From: Viscum album
Taxonomy: Eukaryota > Streptophyta > Magnoliopsida > Santalales > Viscaceae
Direction: 5' to 3'
NCBI GenBank assembly: GCA_963277665.1
Contig: OY728157.1
Span: forward strand, 365,628,067-365,692,066
DNA length: 64,000 nt
Below the pieces are notes generated by a model. That model ran no database searches and was not told where the DNA came from. It saw only the letters and a list, made by a program, of their open reading frames with translations. A program made the translations under genes and the position numbers. This document shows, piece after piece, positions 46,699 through 59,102 of this stretch; the first letter of the stretch is position 1, and every line of letters begins with the position of its first letter.

Positions 46699-47185
46699 AA
46701 GTTTAGTACAAACCTTGGAAGCTAGATTTAGATAAACTCTGATTAGAGCACGTAGACCTAAGATGAACTTTGAGGATTAGTATAGAAGAACTTCCTAGAA
46801 TTTTGGTATTGTAGAGATTTTGTGAGTTTTCCGAACAATACATCCCTGTCTGGATACGAGCAGGTAGAGGCGGCTCTGGCACAGATGTACCTAGGGGTAA
46901 AACCCGAAAACACCGCTTTGAGCTAGACTCGAACGGGAACTGTTGCACGACAACGGGCCTTGCTGCACTCTTGGTTACGACACTCCCGGGGGATATGCTT
47001 AGGATACCTCTCATTTTATTTACAAATCATTATGAAGGGTTTATGAGTATATACTTCTTCAAAGAAAACATTTTTATGATTATGGATTATATCCATAAAT
47101 AGTTCAATTTATGTTAAGTGTTTTATAAGTATGGGATTATGTATTTTGACTCATAAACTAATCTAGTTTATGCCATTGTTTAGAA
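46699..47185 (+). other. Element C untranslated leader
   Basis: This is the region between primer site and mini-gag. No open frame of note. A moderately GC-rich stretch (46850-47000) lies in it. Parts align with the leader of decayed G (around 36360-36400) and of D (around 55090-55260). Confidence 0.6.
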
Positions 47186-47704
47186 ATGGCGCCCAGTAGA
47201 AGGAATGATAACTCCAGAAATGCACATGATTCAAAGAGAAGGACGGATCATATCTCTCATGGTCTTAAGCTAGAATTTATTAGAGAAATAGTCTCCCATG
47301 TATTATCATCATATGAAGAAATAATATCATGTGTTGATAAGATAAGTAAAGAGTTTACTGAGTCCTATGGCTTTGAAGGGAAGCAAGAGAAGAAAAGGAT
47401 GGAAGAGAGAAAGATGGATAAAGGGAAGAGGGAAAAGAAGAATTTTCTCATATGTGGTAACTGTGGAAAGAAACACCCTGGAACTTGCCTGAAAGGAATG
47501 GGAGTTTGTTATAAGTGTGGAGGAAAAGGGCACAAAGTACGTGACTGCAAGGGTAAGAAAATGGTTTCAAATGTACAATGCTTCATTTGCAAGGAGTTTG
47601 GACACTACACGAACCTATGTCCTAGCCATCAGACTATGACGCAAATGATGCTATTGGATAATAATCAAGTTATGATACTACCACAGATGAAGAGGAATGA
47701 TTAG
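47186..47704 (+). CDS. Element C mini-Gag (three zinc knuckles, no capsid domain)
   Basis: This 172-residue open frame starts at an ATG in the context AGAAATGGC. The N-terminal ~50 residues are basic and resemble no known domain. Residues 64-86 are Lys/Glu-rich. Three zinc knuckles follow: Cys90-Cys93-His97-Cys101 (CX2CX3HX3C), Cys108-Cys111-His116-Cys121 and Cys132-Cys135-His140-Cys145 (both CX2CX4HX4C). Order and first unusual spacing match the Gag of element B, but the capsid domain (about 200 residues) is missing. It probably binds RNA. The same shortened gene in decayed G shows the deletion predates both insertions. It is the only element gene here that is intact from ATG to stop. Confidence 0.88.
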   Translation: MAPSRRNDNSRNAHDSKRRTDHISHGLKLEFIREIVSHVLSSYEEIISCVDKISKEFTESYGFEGKQEKKRMEERKMDKGKREKKNFLICGNCGKKHPGTCLKGMGVCYKCGGKGHKVRDCKGKKMVSNVQCFICKEFGHYTNLCPSHQTMTQMMLLDNNQVMILPQMKRND

Positions 47705-48232
47705 TGTTCTTATGTTGATTATGTCAATTGAGTGTTGTATCAAGAATGTACTTGTTACAATAATCATGGAGTATATAAGGATTGTACTGCAGTACTATTT
47801 CATTAAGGACTTGAGATTGTGTGGAACAAAGAAAAGTGACTCAATAGCAGGATAAATTTTTGGAAATATATGGTTGAGAGAATGATAAATCATAATATAG
47901 TTCTGATACTGAGGTAGTGATTTTGGAATAATATGTGATTGTTTTGGATAAATTATATTGGATATTCTTGACTACCCTAGAACTGATTAATGATCTGTAT
48001 ATTCCATCATTGTTGGGGTTTAAAACATTTTTGGATTAATGAAGTATATCCAACTTTCTATATGGAATAAGGGAGCATGAATGTAATCAATAAGGAATAT
48101 GGTAATACATGATGAAGGTATTCATATGCTATTACGGGGTAAAAAGGATCTATATTATGTTTACATTCCTTATAAATGTTAGACTGTGAGTTTGGACAGA
48201 AGTATTTTGGATAGTTCTAGTTTTGATTATTT
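47705..48232 (+). other. Element C non-coding internal segment, left of the SINE
   Basis: AT-rich with no frame of interest and no pol motif in any frame. It occupies the place of pol in autonomous relatives. Confidence 0.6.
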
Positions 48233-48238
48233 TGGATT

Positions 48239-48361
48239 GACATAAAAGGACAACCCGGAGGTCGGGCGGCAACCCGTCGCGTTCGGCAAGGCTGCGAGAC
48301 TTGAACCCGCAACCGAAGGGCGACAAGGGTGTATCACCTACCACTGGACCATGAGATGTCC
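48239..48361 (-). mobile_element. tRNA-derived SINE
   Basis: This 123-bp GC-rich insertion is flanked by tggatt (48233-48238 and 48362-48367). On the minus strand it has an RNA polymerase III box A (TGGTCCAGTGG, 48341-48351) and box B (GGTTCAAGTCTC, 48296-48307) about 33 nt apart, then a GC-rich body and a short T-run near the 3' end (CCTTTTATGTC). The head is tRNA-like, but the part after box B does not fold back as a tRNA acceptor stem. T-rich ends occur in plant SINEs such as Au. The family is not identified. Confidence 0.78.
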
Positions 48362-48367
48362 TGGATT

Positions 48368-49221
48368 TAATAATGTTGTTTTTATTAAAAGATCATGTAG
48401 ATTAATTATAAATTCTTTTATTTTGGAACCCTATACGAATAGTGTAAATAGATTTTTTTTTACATTCTTTTATCTTTTAGAGTGAAAGATGAGTTTGTGG
48501 TAGAAATTTATTAATGGATAAAACTCTAATTATAAAGTAAGTATATCTCCTTATGATCTTAGCCAATCTCATAAATAAATTCCTCAATATTAAGAAAAGA
48601 AACTTTGACCAAAAATGTTTTCCTAGATGGTACCTTAAATCATCACTAATTTATGGCTTTGGGATTGTTGGCCTTTTTATAGCCATGTTCTCTACCACTC
48701 TTCATCAGATAATTGATGGTTAGATTTTTCGTCCATATCCATATTTTCCTACATGGAACCCTAGTATGTGTTATTTTCGGTAATCTTCATACTTTCGACT
48801 CTTTATTTTAAATAGAGGCCTCATTAATTCATTTTTCGATGTGGGATTTCAACTAGGATATTTTGAAACATCAAAAATGTGTTATCCTAATACCCTAGGT
48901 TTTGTTGAACCGATGGTATTTCAATTCATCATAGATTGATGAATTTAAGGAACTCAATTTTATACTTGTTTGTGATTGATGACCTCAATCACTACCTATA
49001 AATATTTACGTTTTTCCTCCGATTATATGTCTCCAATTTCCACCAATGTTCTCCTAATCGAGATCATAATTTGGTGGTGACCCTTTGATTTCTCTTTTCC
49101 TCATATTAAGACTAAATTTTAGTAACCCAATTTCCAATGTGGGTTTTCCCACAAATATATTTTCTACTTTCAACCTTTTATTTTCGAAGAACAATTTCAA
49201 ATTGCGAGGACGCAATTTATT
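48368..49221 (+). other. Element C non-coding internal segment, right of the SINE
   Basis: There are no open frames or pol motifs. The end (after about 49180) aligns with the internal tail of G (24040-24110). Confidence 0.6.
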
Positions 49222-49235
49222 GAAGGAGGGGAGAA
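49222..49235 (+). promoter_or_regulatory. Element C polypurine tract
   Basis: GAAGGAGGGGAGAA stands directly before the 3' LTR. Confidence 0.92.
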
Positions 49236-52200
49236 TGTAACACCCCAGGATTTCAGAGTGTGTTATTTCTTAAAAATAATTCAATAACTTGCACTACACG
49301 CAACACCGAGTTCAATCACACCATTAAAAGAGGTCATGAATAGTATTAACTACATTTTGAACTTTATATAATCCTTATAATTTTATAATCCCTATTATGA
49401 GTTTCTTAGTCATAATGCAAGAACAGATTCATTTCCAGTATTTCACTTTTATCATCTTCTAATAGTGAAACCTTTTTAAATACAATATTTTAAACTTTTT
49501 GACTAAATGGGGACATCAAAAATTTAAAATGAAACACCCCAAGCTTCCACGGTACGTTTCCCTTTGAATAATGTGATAGCGTGTGTTGTACGCAACACCG
49601 AGTTCTAACACACCATAACCAATCAAACTAGCCGTTATAAATAGTAATACCTACTTTTTGAAAATATATATATTTTATATTTCAAAATGGACTTCATTTT
49701 TGGATTCGGAATATCGAATTTATCCTAAGGTGAAATTTTGGTACATTTCGGATAACTTTCATATTTTGATGAATAGTGAAAATTACTAAATTTTAATTAA
49801 AAACAACTTTTTTAATCAAAATAATTAATAGTGATAAATTATGAATTTGAGTGGTTTTAAAGTATATTTAGAATATATTTTTACCATTTAATATAATGTT
49901 TGTCATTGGACATAATTTTACAATTAAACCGAACATAAACAAGTGTCAATCTTTTGATAGTTATTATCTCTTAAAAACACGCTTTTTGTTTTGACAGCGG
50001 GAATTAATTTTAAATTAATTTCTGCCACTTCTGTATTTTGAATTTAGAAAAATGGATTCTATATTTGGAATCAGGATGTTCAAATTGTGTAAATAGTTAA
50101 CTTTTATTTTTAGACATTTTGAATAATTACTGCGGTAAATATTTTATTTACCATGGTTAAGGGTAAATCCGGTAAATAAGGGTTAAAAAAATAATATTAT
50201 AATAATACTAAATTACCCTAAAACGTGTCTTAACCCTATTGGTTGATACATGGTCGACCATGGGCATCTTTGGGTCGATTTTGGGACCCCATGGATCCAC
50301 TTGTAAGTGATAATGACACTTTATTTTAATTAAGTTAAAATGAATACAAAAATGACACAAGCATATATCTTTTAGAAACACAATTGTTACATAGGGTTAT
50401 ATATGTTGGATTTTAGATTATAAATATTCATTAGAAAGCTAAAACGATTTCATACATAATGATATTTTATTTATAATTTTTAGACATTAAATAATGTATT
50501 TTATATATGACACAATGATGATGCAGTAATTACTATAATAGTGAAAAATTAAAATAATTGATATTATAAATACCCAAATAAATATAATATGAAACTTTTA
50601 ATGAATTAAACTAATTTTCTAGGATAATATGATATATTAGGATTGATTTAATTGACTTTTTTCGAAGTAATCAATCTGTTATGAGTTTCAAAAAAATCAA
50701 CTATTGAATAGTGTCAAAATTGACATAAAAGAGTTCTTTAAACAAATATTATATTATTAATTGATATTAAATTCCTAAAAATCTAAGGTTAGGCCAAGAG
50801 ACTTATATCATGATAGGTACATCATTAATGTACCACTTGGGGGTCTCTTGGATGTATATAGTATGTTTATTAACCATATTATATAAAAATACAAAGAGAC
50901 ATTGTAAAAGTGAAACTAATTAACTTAGAGTTAATAATTAAAGATAAGGTTAATATAAGTACCCAAACCTGTCTAAATTCTATTGGTTGAGTGGTTTTCG
51001 ACCTATCCCCACCTTAACCTTTGAATAATAAGCTTTGGAGCGATTATAAACCGAATATGAATTTATTGTAAATTAATATTTCTAGCTTTTCCAAAGGTGC
51101 CCCTCACCCCTCTTATAAAAGGGCACTCCTCCTTCTCATTTCTTCACACCTTCAAAGCCTTTTGGTTCGGCCACACCCTGCCCAAATACTCTCCCAACAT
51201 CCCTCAATACAACCTAGAGGCCTTAGTTTGATCAGAAAGCCAACCTAAGGAGCCCTTTTGATCAAATCAAAAGGAAGAACCCGAAGAAGAGGTAATGATT
51301 TCACCACCCTTCTCCAAGTTCATTTCTTCTTCCACTTCTTCTTCCTTTGTTCTTACCATTATAAAATAATAACTCCAGTATCTCACATATACTGTGATGT
51401 TATTATAAATATGGTACAACCATATTCAGTATTCTATCCACCCTTTGAATAACATGTCACCATACGTGCGTACGTACGGCTTACCGTCTCCACGTCGTGG
51501 TGTAATTGTTATTCAATATATTATTATTTGGATGGGATAATAATGATGTGTAACTCATGTAAATAATAAATATAACATGTTAATGATTCTGTATATATGA
51601 TATACCATACATTTATATATTATTTTAATATCAAAAGAATGATATTGTCGCTTGTGCGTACGTACGGACTACCGTCTCCACGAACGCGATGAGATTCATT
51701 CTCCATCGTATCCATTCAAGTATAATTATCATTTGATGATTTAAAAATGATGTTTAAGGACTTGATATCATTCTGGATATGAATAATATACAACCTATCC
51801 TTTACAAACATGTATTACGTAACAAAACATATAAAAGAAAACAAGTAAGTTAACACCCGAAACGACGATAATTCTAAGATATTATTAACAAATCAATGTT
51901 AAAAGATCATATATGATATCATATTAATATATATGATTCTTTTATCGTTTAATAACAATTATTTCACCATTATACAGGAGGTTAACCTACCCCAACCAAG
52001 GAAAAGTACAATGTAAGGGTTATTTCATAATCTCTTCATTATCCGAGGTTGTTTATTTGTAATAATCTACTGGGATCTCTTTATCATCCACATCCATGTT
52101 TCTTCAAAATGTATTTCCAAACATTTTTATTATTTACAAGAATATGGTTTAAATTCATTTATACCCTTGTTTGACTTTTTATAAGAGGTTTATACAGGAA

Positions 52201-53308
52201 TCTTTCTGTCATTTTCAAAACAAGGTCATTTTTAACCTTTTCGAGGGAATTAAGGTAAGAACGTTTTTTTAAACTTATACGGCGGGTGCGGCTAATTTCC
52301 ACCGTTATAAAATCTTCAAAACGTCCCTTACAAGCTTATAAGAATATTTTCAAAGAAAATGTGTTATTTTATATGGATCTTAAATGATTTCAAAATTAAA
52401 AGAGATATTTCTTTAAAAAGAATTTTGATTTCATCTATGTCAACATCCTTTGATGGATTTTACGCTTATTTGAATTTGATCTATTGTGATACAAAAATTC
52501 TATATTGTATTGAAGGTTTTGTGATATGTTTGACTGTGGATGTGCTATTTTTATACCATTCATAGTTTATGGTGAAATTATTGACATTTCCTATGCTAGT
52601 TTTAATACGAATGTTTATGTTATGTTTAAACCTTTTCATATGGGAATGCATTGGACTTAGTAAGTGACGGGTGGAGCCCGCTATAGCTCCTCGATGCATC
52701 GGTAGGTCTGATGAGACAAACTAGTGTCTTGGCACAAGGCCTTGACAAAATCTTATTTGTAGTCTTGGCACGAGGCCTTGGCTATGTGGTTATGATAGTC
52801 TGGCATTATGCATTCCAACATTATGAAAGTAGTTATTGATTTTGCATGTGATTATTCGATTAGTAGAATATCCATGTGAACAAGTAAATGGAATTTTTTT
52901 CATTTTACTTTTGCCATACTATGTTGATGTTCAAGTTTAAAAGGCTTTTGTTTTAGTAATTCATTGCCTTAAATGTTTATGCTTATTTTTGAATGTTCCG
53001 CTATATTGTTATCCTTACTGGGCATTTGAGCTCACCCCTTTTCTATGTTTTATTTTTCCCAGGATGTGAAGATGTAAGTTATGAATGACCTGCAGGGATA
53101 TTATGAGGGGATTATAGTGTGGACTGTGGAAACATTATGTTGTTGTAGTAGTTTTTCATTTTATGATGTAATGTAATACTTATGAATATATCTAGTGTTT
53201 CCAAGGCTACTAAACCATTCGGTCTTTCGAGATTTGATCTTTCTTGTGATCATGCCAATGTTACGAAGTAATGCACCGACTCTGGGTAACTGGGGTCGGG
53301 GCGTTACA
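49236..53308 (+). repeat. Element C 3' LTR
   Basis: It is 4073 bp. TATA box 51114-51121, hairpin units at about 51456-51502 and 51645-51692, both with an intact inner stem ACGG/CCGT, and the GAGCCCGCTATAGCTC hairpin at 52674-52689. The microexon end is changed to CAAT|GTAAGGG, so only the 5' LTR has the AAG end. Confidence 0.94.
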
Positions 53309-53313
53309 ATAAT

Positions 53314-54640
53314 GGTTATCTATATATATAAAAACCTTATCAACTATATAATAGTTTGAGAATAGGTGTATTAGCCATATTAATTTTTCACTTCTTGAAA
53401 TTTCCCACAGATTCATCTTCTAAAAGGAACTTAACTCCCTTTAGAGATAACTTGTTTGGTGGATTAGATAATTGTGATAAATTATACACATACTGTAAAT
53501 AATATCCAACTAAACCAAGAGAAATATAGATTTCAGTCAATGTTGTTGTTATGGGATAATGTTTAAAAACATTCCTCATTGATAGATACAACAATATACC
53601 ATCTATTGAGATTATATGATAGAAAATGAATCATTATATATCCAAATTTAAGAGATGGTAAATTTCTCATATACATTATCCTTCCTTAGGGTATTAATTA
53701 AATTCTCAGGTTATTACCATGCTCTTTATTTCTCATGGATTATATAATAATATAATTTATAATGGTTATAAAAAACAAATCATGGTAATCTATAAAAATT
53801 TATACATAAAAACATAAAGATAGAGAGGGAATTATTAAGACCCAATGAAATCATTATAAATTCATAGTTTCTATACTTCATAAAAAAATTATTACATTGG
53901 TATATATTATCATTTGAAAGCCAATTGATACATTAAATATTGAATATTTTCCCATAAAAAATGTCGATCTCTTTTTAATTGATCATATAAATCATAAATA
54001 TGGGGAAGAATATACCTATTCTTTTTTGTGATATTATTAAATTCCTGATAAAAAATCAAAGTCCCATTGATCTATCTTTATTATTGACAATAATAATAGG
54101 TTTACAACATAGTAATCCTCTTGTACAAATGAATCCTATGTCATGATTCTCATGGAGTTGTTTGTTCAATTCCAAAAAGTCAATTGGGGTCATTCTGCAT
54201 GGAATATTTGCAATAGTAACAGCACCGCATATGAGTTATACAGAAAAAAAATCCCAATTTATAGAAATAATATGAATGTTTTTTTGAATGTAATTAAAAA
54301 ACCCTTGTAAAAAATCCATATCGTTGATGTTGAATGTATCCCTGACCAAATGAGATTAAAAACATTTGAATATGGCTCACGATTTATACGATGGATGGAA
54401 TTTAAATTATAATTTTATGTTTATTTATACACCGATATATGATCATAAGTTGGTTTGGAATATCCAATGTAACTTCAATTCTTTAGAAATTGACTTGGGA
54501 TTTTTATAAGGTAATCTAATCAGTTCCAAAAATAACCTCAAATGAAACATCATAGAGAAAAATGAGATTTTCATGAATTTCATTCCAACAATATTCAATC
54601 AAAGAAGAACTATTCACTTAAGACGTGATCATTATACCAT
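53314..54640 (-). pseudogene. Element D protease end, reverse transcriptase and RNase H first half
   Basis: Read leftward: the protease-RT linker at about 54421-54530 (FEVIFGTD, then EVTLDIPNQ), a poorly preserved RT N-terminal region around 54000-54200, and the open stretch 53388-53594 with SLGLVGYY and KGVKFLLEDE, typical of the RT-RNase H junction. Then NTPIL and GFYIYR up to the C insertion. After C, the next residues are NRS*LINMNND, so exactly the expected codon spacing is kept. Many stops; the YIDD box was not found. Confidence 0.82.
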
Positions 54641-55300
54641 TATATGTTATCATTTAAAATTGAACATCAAATCATTGAGGATATAAATAAGTATTCATAG
54701 AGAATTTTAATAATATAAATAAATTCATATAACTATTATAAGATATGGAAGTTAAAAAATTGACTATACTTGTAATCCCCTCAATATTATCATTCTTTCA
54801 TTAATCCCTTAATAAACCAAAATGGTTTTTATGGCCATTATAGATCATTAATCAGTGTAATTAATCATCCAATCATGAAAATAATACATAAGATGTCAAA
54901 ATATTGTAAATATATTTTCAATATATGACACATTATTATTACCCTAGAATATCCATTGTCATTATCCACTCAAATCCTTCATACTGGTTCATAATAAAAT
55001 TGTGAATTACCCAAAGAATACTCTTTTAGAGTGTGTATCCAAGAGTTCAATATTAGGAACTCATTGTGCCCTCGTAATGATCATGTTAATACCAGGTAAC
55101 CCGCTTTATAAAATATTACCTCAAAGTGCATTTGTTTCATATCCAAATCCACTTACAAGTATCCAAATAGAGATGTATTTTTTAGGATACCCACACTTTT
55201 TTATTTATCATAACATAATATCTTATCATATACATAGGATTATCCTAATAGATTTCAATAAAGTATCCATATACTACTTTTCAAAGAAAACTAAACCTTA
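54641..55300 (-). other. Element D leader and possible gag remnant
   Basis: The part nearest the primer site (about 55000-55300) aligns in patches with the leader of element C (ATACATC.CT.T.TGGATAC). It is too short for a leader plus a full gag, so most of gag appears deleted. No zinc knuckle was found. The plus-strand open frame at 55002-55316 runs antisense to it and is not supported as a gene. Confidence 0.5.
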
Positions 55301-55312
55301 CTCTGATACCAA
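55301..55312 (-). promoter_or_regulatory. Element D primer-binding site (tRNA-iMet type)
   Basis: TTGGTATCAGAG on the minus strand stands next to the LTR end GTGCATCA. It is well preserved for a decayed element and fixes the orientation and the 5' LTR boundary. Confidence 0.88.
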
Positions 55313-57389
55313 TTGATGCACCCAAAACATTTTATACATAAATATTACATTTTATTATATAAATATTAAATAAATAACATTATGATCCATATAATAACCA
55401 TAATTATTTAGTGTATTTGGAAACATGAATACATAAAAACAGGTTTAGAAAATATTTAAATCACCTCCCTTTAATTTATTCATAACTATCACCCTTCATA
55501 GAAACAACATAATTAGAACGGTTTTTCATATCCTAGGGAAAGGGGGAATATAATAAAGGGTGAGTTTAGATTTAGAGTAAGGGTAAAATGGAAGATATCA
55601 ATTGGTGATCATTTTTTAACATAAGATAGGCATAATGTTATAATAATATGATTATAAAATACAATAATCATACCAAATCAGTATAAGATATTTACTCATG
55701 AATCATGGAATAAGGGTTTTTCAATAAAAAGACATAATACATAAGTGAGTAGAATCATAAATTATCAATCAAGAACCATGTGAACATATCATAAGCCTTA
55801 GAAATATATTTTTTTTGTCACACATATAAGAATCAAAATTAATTTTCATTGTTTAAGGATCACTGAATATCATTTCATTTTGGATTGGGTTCACTCCTCA
55901 TATGATTTCCTCAATCAAGGTTCACTCCCAAGACTATCGTATTAGATAGAGTCCCTCATAGAACTTGGTTTACTCCACATTATAGTCTTTATTATCTCAT
56001 GATATAACCATATTTATCCAATTAAATAGAGGAGAATATAATTATAGACCCACTCATCACAAAATGAAATACATACATGTGTGTGCCACAATATCATAAA
56101 ACATTCATCATAATATCATATCTTTAAACATGGAAATGATACAGGTTTCCTAAATATTTAATCATATCAAATCACATAGAAAATAAATAGGTTTTGTAAA
56201 CATATGAACATAAAAATAATAAACCATATAGAGATATAAAAAATAAGGTATCACTAGATTATATTCATATAAAATCATGAATTAAATGAAATGGACTTCT
56301 CATAAATCAAAATTTCCATTAAAATAAAATTGGAAAATTTATTCAGGAAAATACCCCTTTAATTTTGAAAAACCTTATTTAAAATCAATTTCTTCAAAAA
56401 ATAATAAGTAAATAATTTTAACATAAATTAACCATGGATTCTTGAAATTTAAGATATAAATAATTTATTGATCATGAAGAATGAATTTCATTTATTCCAT
56501 ATACATTAAAACAAATTTCCATTTCACATTTTTAGTAAAATTATAAAGCACATCATTCAAACAAATAGAAATACGATTACTTTTTAAAAAATATTTAGAG
56601 TAAAAAATGTGAAATGATGACTTTAATCATTTATATAAGAATATTTAAAGAATTTATTAAATCTTTTGGAAGTATATACGGACATAGAAGAAGATGAATC
56701 TTGGATGGATAATAAATCAATGTCAGTTTTCTTTAAAAATATTCCTTCATTCCCAAGAGTACTTAAAGAGATTAAAATGAAATTAACCCTTTTAATACCA
56801 TGAAATAACATTAGTTTAATAAATTAAATAATATTTTGTAGTTAACTACCCCATTATTTTTTCATAAAAATTTTATTCACGAACAATCCTGATAAAATGG
56901 GACTGTAATGTAATACCCTTACATATATAATTACTTTTGGGTCATAAAAACCATGATAGAAGTAACCTGAATTTAAATATTTTCTATAAATAACATATAA
57001 ATGGTTTATTATATATTCCACATGAAACATAAATGTTTTGAATATGGCCTATGCCTCATAGAAACAAAAGAATGTTGAAAAACCCTTACCTCACGATCAA
57101 ATTATTTCGTATATTCCATTATTTTTTATATAGAATTTAATTTTTTTATAATTGTATAATATAACCATTTAAATAATTATAATATATTATATTATCCACT
57201 TATAACATTTCAAATCTCATTTATTGATAATTATTTATTAAAAATAACGTTTCAAGTTGTTGACTATTTTGTTTTTTAGAAAAGCATTGATCCGACAGTT
57301 CAAGTCCTTCTACATTGATAATGGTTAAATAATCTTCCATATATTAATAATAGTATTTATATATAATAAATATATTATATATATTATAT

Positions 57390-57421
57390 ATATTTATATT
57401 TATATTTATATTTATATTTAT
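57390..57421. repeat. TTTATA microsatellite
   Basis: About five hexamer copies follow a longer (TA)-rich stretch (57355-57390), within D's 5' LTR next to the first hairpin unit. Confidence 0.85.
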
Positions 57422-57452
57422 CCATAAAATTTAGAGATAGAAAAATGAATTA

Positions 57453-57694
57453 CACAATTTATGGAGAGGTGGTTTGTACGTACCCATAAACGTTGTTTTC
57501 CTTTTCTAATGTTAATAAACAAAGAATGATAAAAAATATTTTATTGTTAATGAACCGTAATTATATCATAAATATAATATATAATAATTTAATCCAACAT
57601 AATAATAATAAATTAGTGATGGTGATTAAAAATTAATTATGTCACTACATGGCGGTGGAAGTCCACATGTATGCATGAGCGATACTTTTTTCCC
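57453..57694 (-). repeat. Two hairpin-motif units in D 5' LTR
   Basis: Units at about 57453-57496 and 57650-57694, centres 197 nt apart. On the minus strand the first contains GGTACGTACAAACCACCTCTCC split over the inner hairpin (here given as GTACGTAC and CCACCTCTCC), the second GTGGACTTCCACCGCC. Unit number and placement match the 3' LTR of D. Confidence 0.58.
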
Positions 57695-59057
57695 ATTTAT
57701 TATAAAATAGGGTGGGTAATATTGATTAAATAAACAGAATAAAATTTCATTATATTTCAAAAACATAATTTAATATTTCATAATGAGAATCATTGTTATA
57801 AATAAGGTGGAATAATTAATAAATTGAATGAGGGTGTGTAATATGACTTCATCTTCTTCAGCATACCTCTATTATATACCTTGTTGAGGAACCTTGTAAT
57901 TTTATTTAAGAATAGAATATATTATAATTCATGTCTGGGGATGTTTAGAAGTGAATTGGGTATGATTTGGTCGATATAGGTGGCTCAAAGTAGTGTAAAT
58001 GTTATAGAATAGGGGTTTCCTTTTATAAGTTTGGGGAGGGACACTCCTAATCTTTTTCAAAGGATTAAAATATTAATAAGCCATATGTAGTGAAAAGTGT
58101 CCCATAAAAAATTATATATAAATATAAAGGTTTTAATTATCAAAATATCTTAAAATAATAATAATTTATATTATAAATTGTGTCATTATCACATATTTTT
58201 AACATTAAGGTTCCATTTTTACCCTTTTTATTGAGTTTGTAATGTTTTTACCATAGGTAATATTAATAATGACAAAAAATTAAGCTATAATTATTACATA
58301 AAATTAATTATTATGATTCATAATATTTAATCCATTTTATTATATTCAATTTTTATATGTTTTATAATTTCATTTTATAATAAAACTATGAAATTCTACG
58401 AAAATGATTTTCCAAAAAATGCATTTTTAAATATGAAATTATTTTTAACAAAATTAATATAAAATCAATTCCACTAAAAACAAATTTATTATGTTTAATA
58501 TAAATTATCTAACTAAATCTTCAAAAAATTATAATATATACTTAATTAAAAAAATATTTAATAGAAAATAATTTTTCTATAATATCTTTATTCTTCACTC
58601 TTCACTGAGATATTAATATATAAAAATTATATAAACAATATATTTAAGAAAATATTGATATGCTGATTTTCAATAATGATATAATTTTGCTATAATATTA
58701 TTTCTATAATTGGAGGAAATAACTTTTAATATCTTCACATAAAATTCAATAAAATTCAATTTTGATTTTAACATATTTTTAAATAGTAAAATGACATTAT
58801 TGAAAATTGATTATGTATTTATTATACATAATTTATATATTTTTATTATATAATACCTATGTTAATATTTTTCATAATTTTCTATTCTTATTCGCATCTT
58901 CAATTTTATATATTTGTTATAAAAGTCACATTTAAATAATCATAATTCTATTATATATCACTATTCTTATAAACATAGTGTTTAATGTAAATAAAGATTC
59001 CAAATTATTGATTTCTATTTCAAAAAAAGTACATATAACATATTACGGTGCTTAAGA

Positions 59058-59102
59058 GATAAGGAAAATTAATCATTATTTTAAATGGATGTGTTAATTT
59101 GT
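59058..59102. other. 45-bp spacer between two LTRs
   Basis: Sequence between the start of D's 5' LTR and the end of the next LTR to the right. No feature seen. It may be a remnant of the DNA in which these elements landed. Confidence 0.4.

Larger units (their letters stand above)
42610..53308 (+). mobile_element. Element C: non-autonomous LTR element with mini-Gag
   Basis: This 10.7-kb plus-strand element has the target duplication ataat (42605-42609 and 53309-53313), LTRs of 4075 and 4073 bp beginning TGTAACACCCC and ending TTACA, a good primer site and a purine tract. The internal region is only 2.55 kb and encodes a single small zinc-knuckle protein, with no protease, RT, RNase H or integrase. 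LTRs differ at about 3 of 100 positions in one hand-checked stretch. It would need enzymes from an autonomous relative. Removing it and one duplication restores the codon register of D's RNase H. Confidence 0.95.
55314..59057 (-). repeat. 5' LTR of D
   Basis: The inner end is fixed by the primer site. The outer end, about 59057, is placed by alignment with the start of D's 3' LTR at 7977 and is uncertain by several bases. TATA box at 58020-58027. GTAAGGG donor-like site with exon end 57090. The first donor has GA instead of GT (near 57853). The U5 segment equivalent to TGAGCTCACCCC of element C lies at about 55565-55590. Confidence 0.78.

Noticed and set aside
48240..48361. Possible tRNA gene on the minus strand
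   Set aside because: Box A and box B are present, but no acceptor stem closes around them, and the segment has a 6-bp target duplication and a long non-tRNA 3' part. A SINE explains it better.
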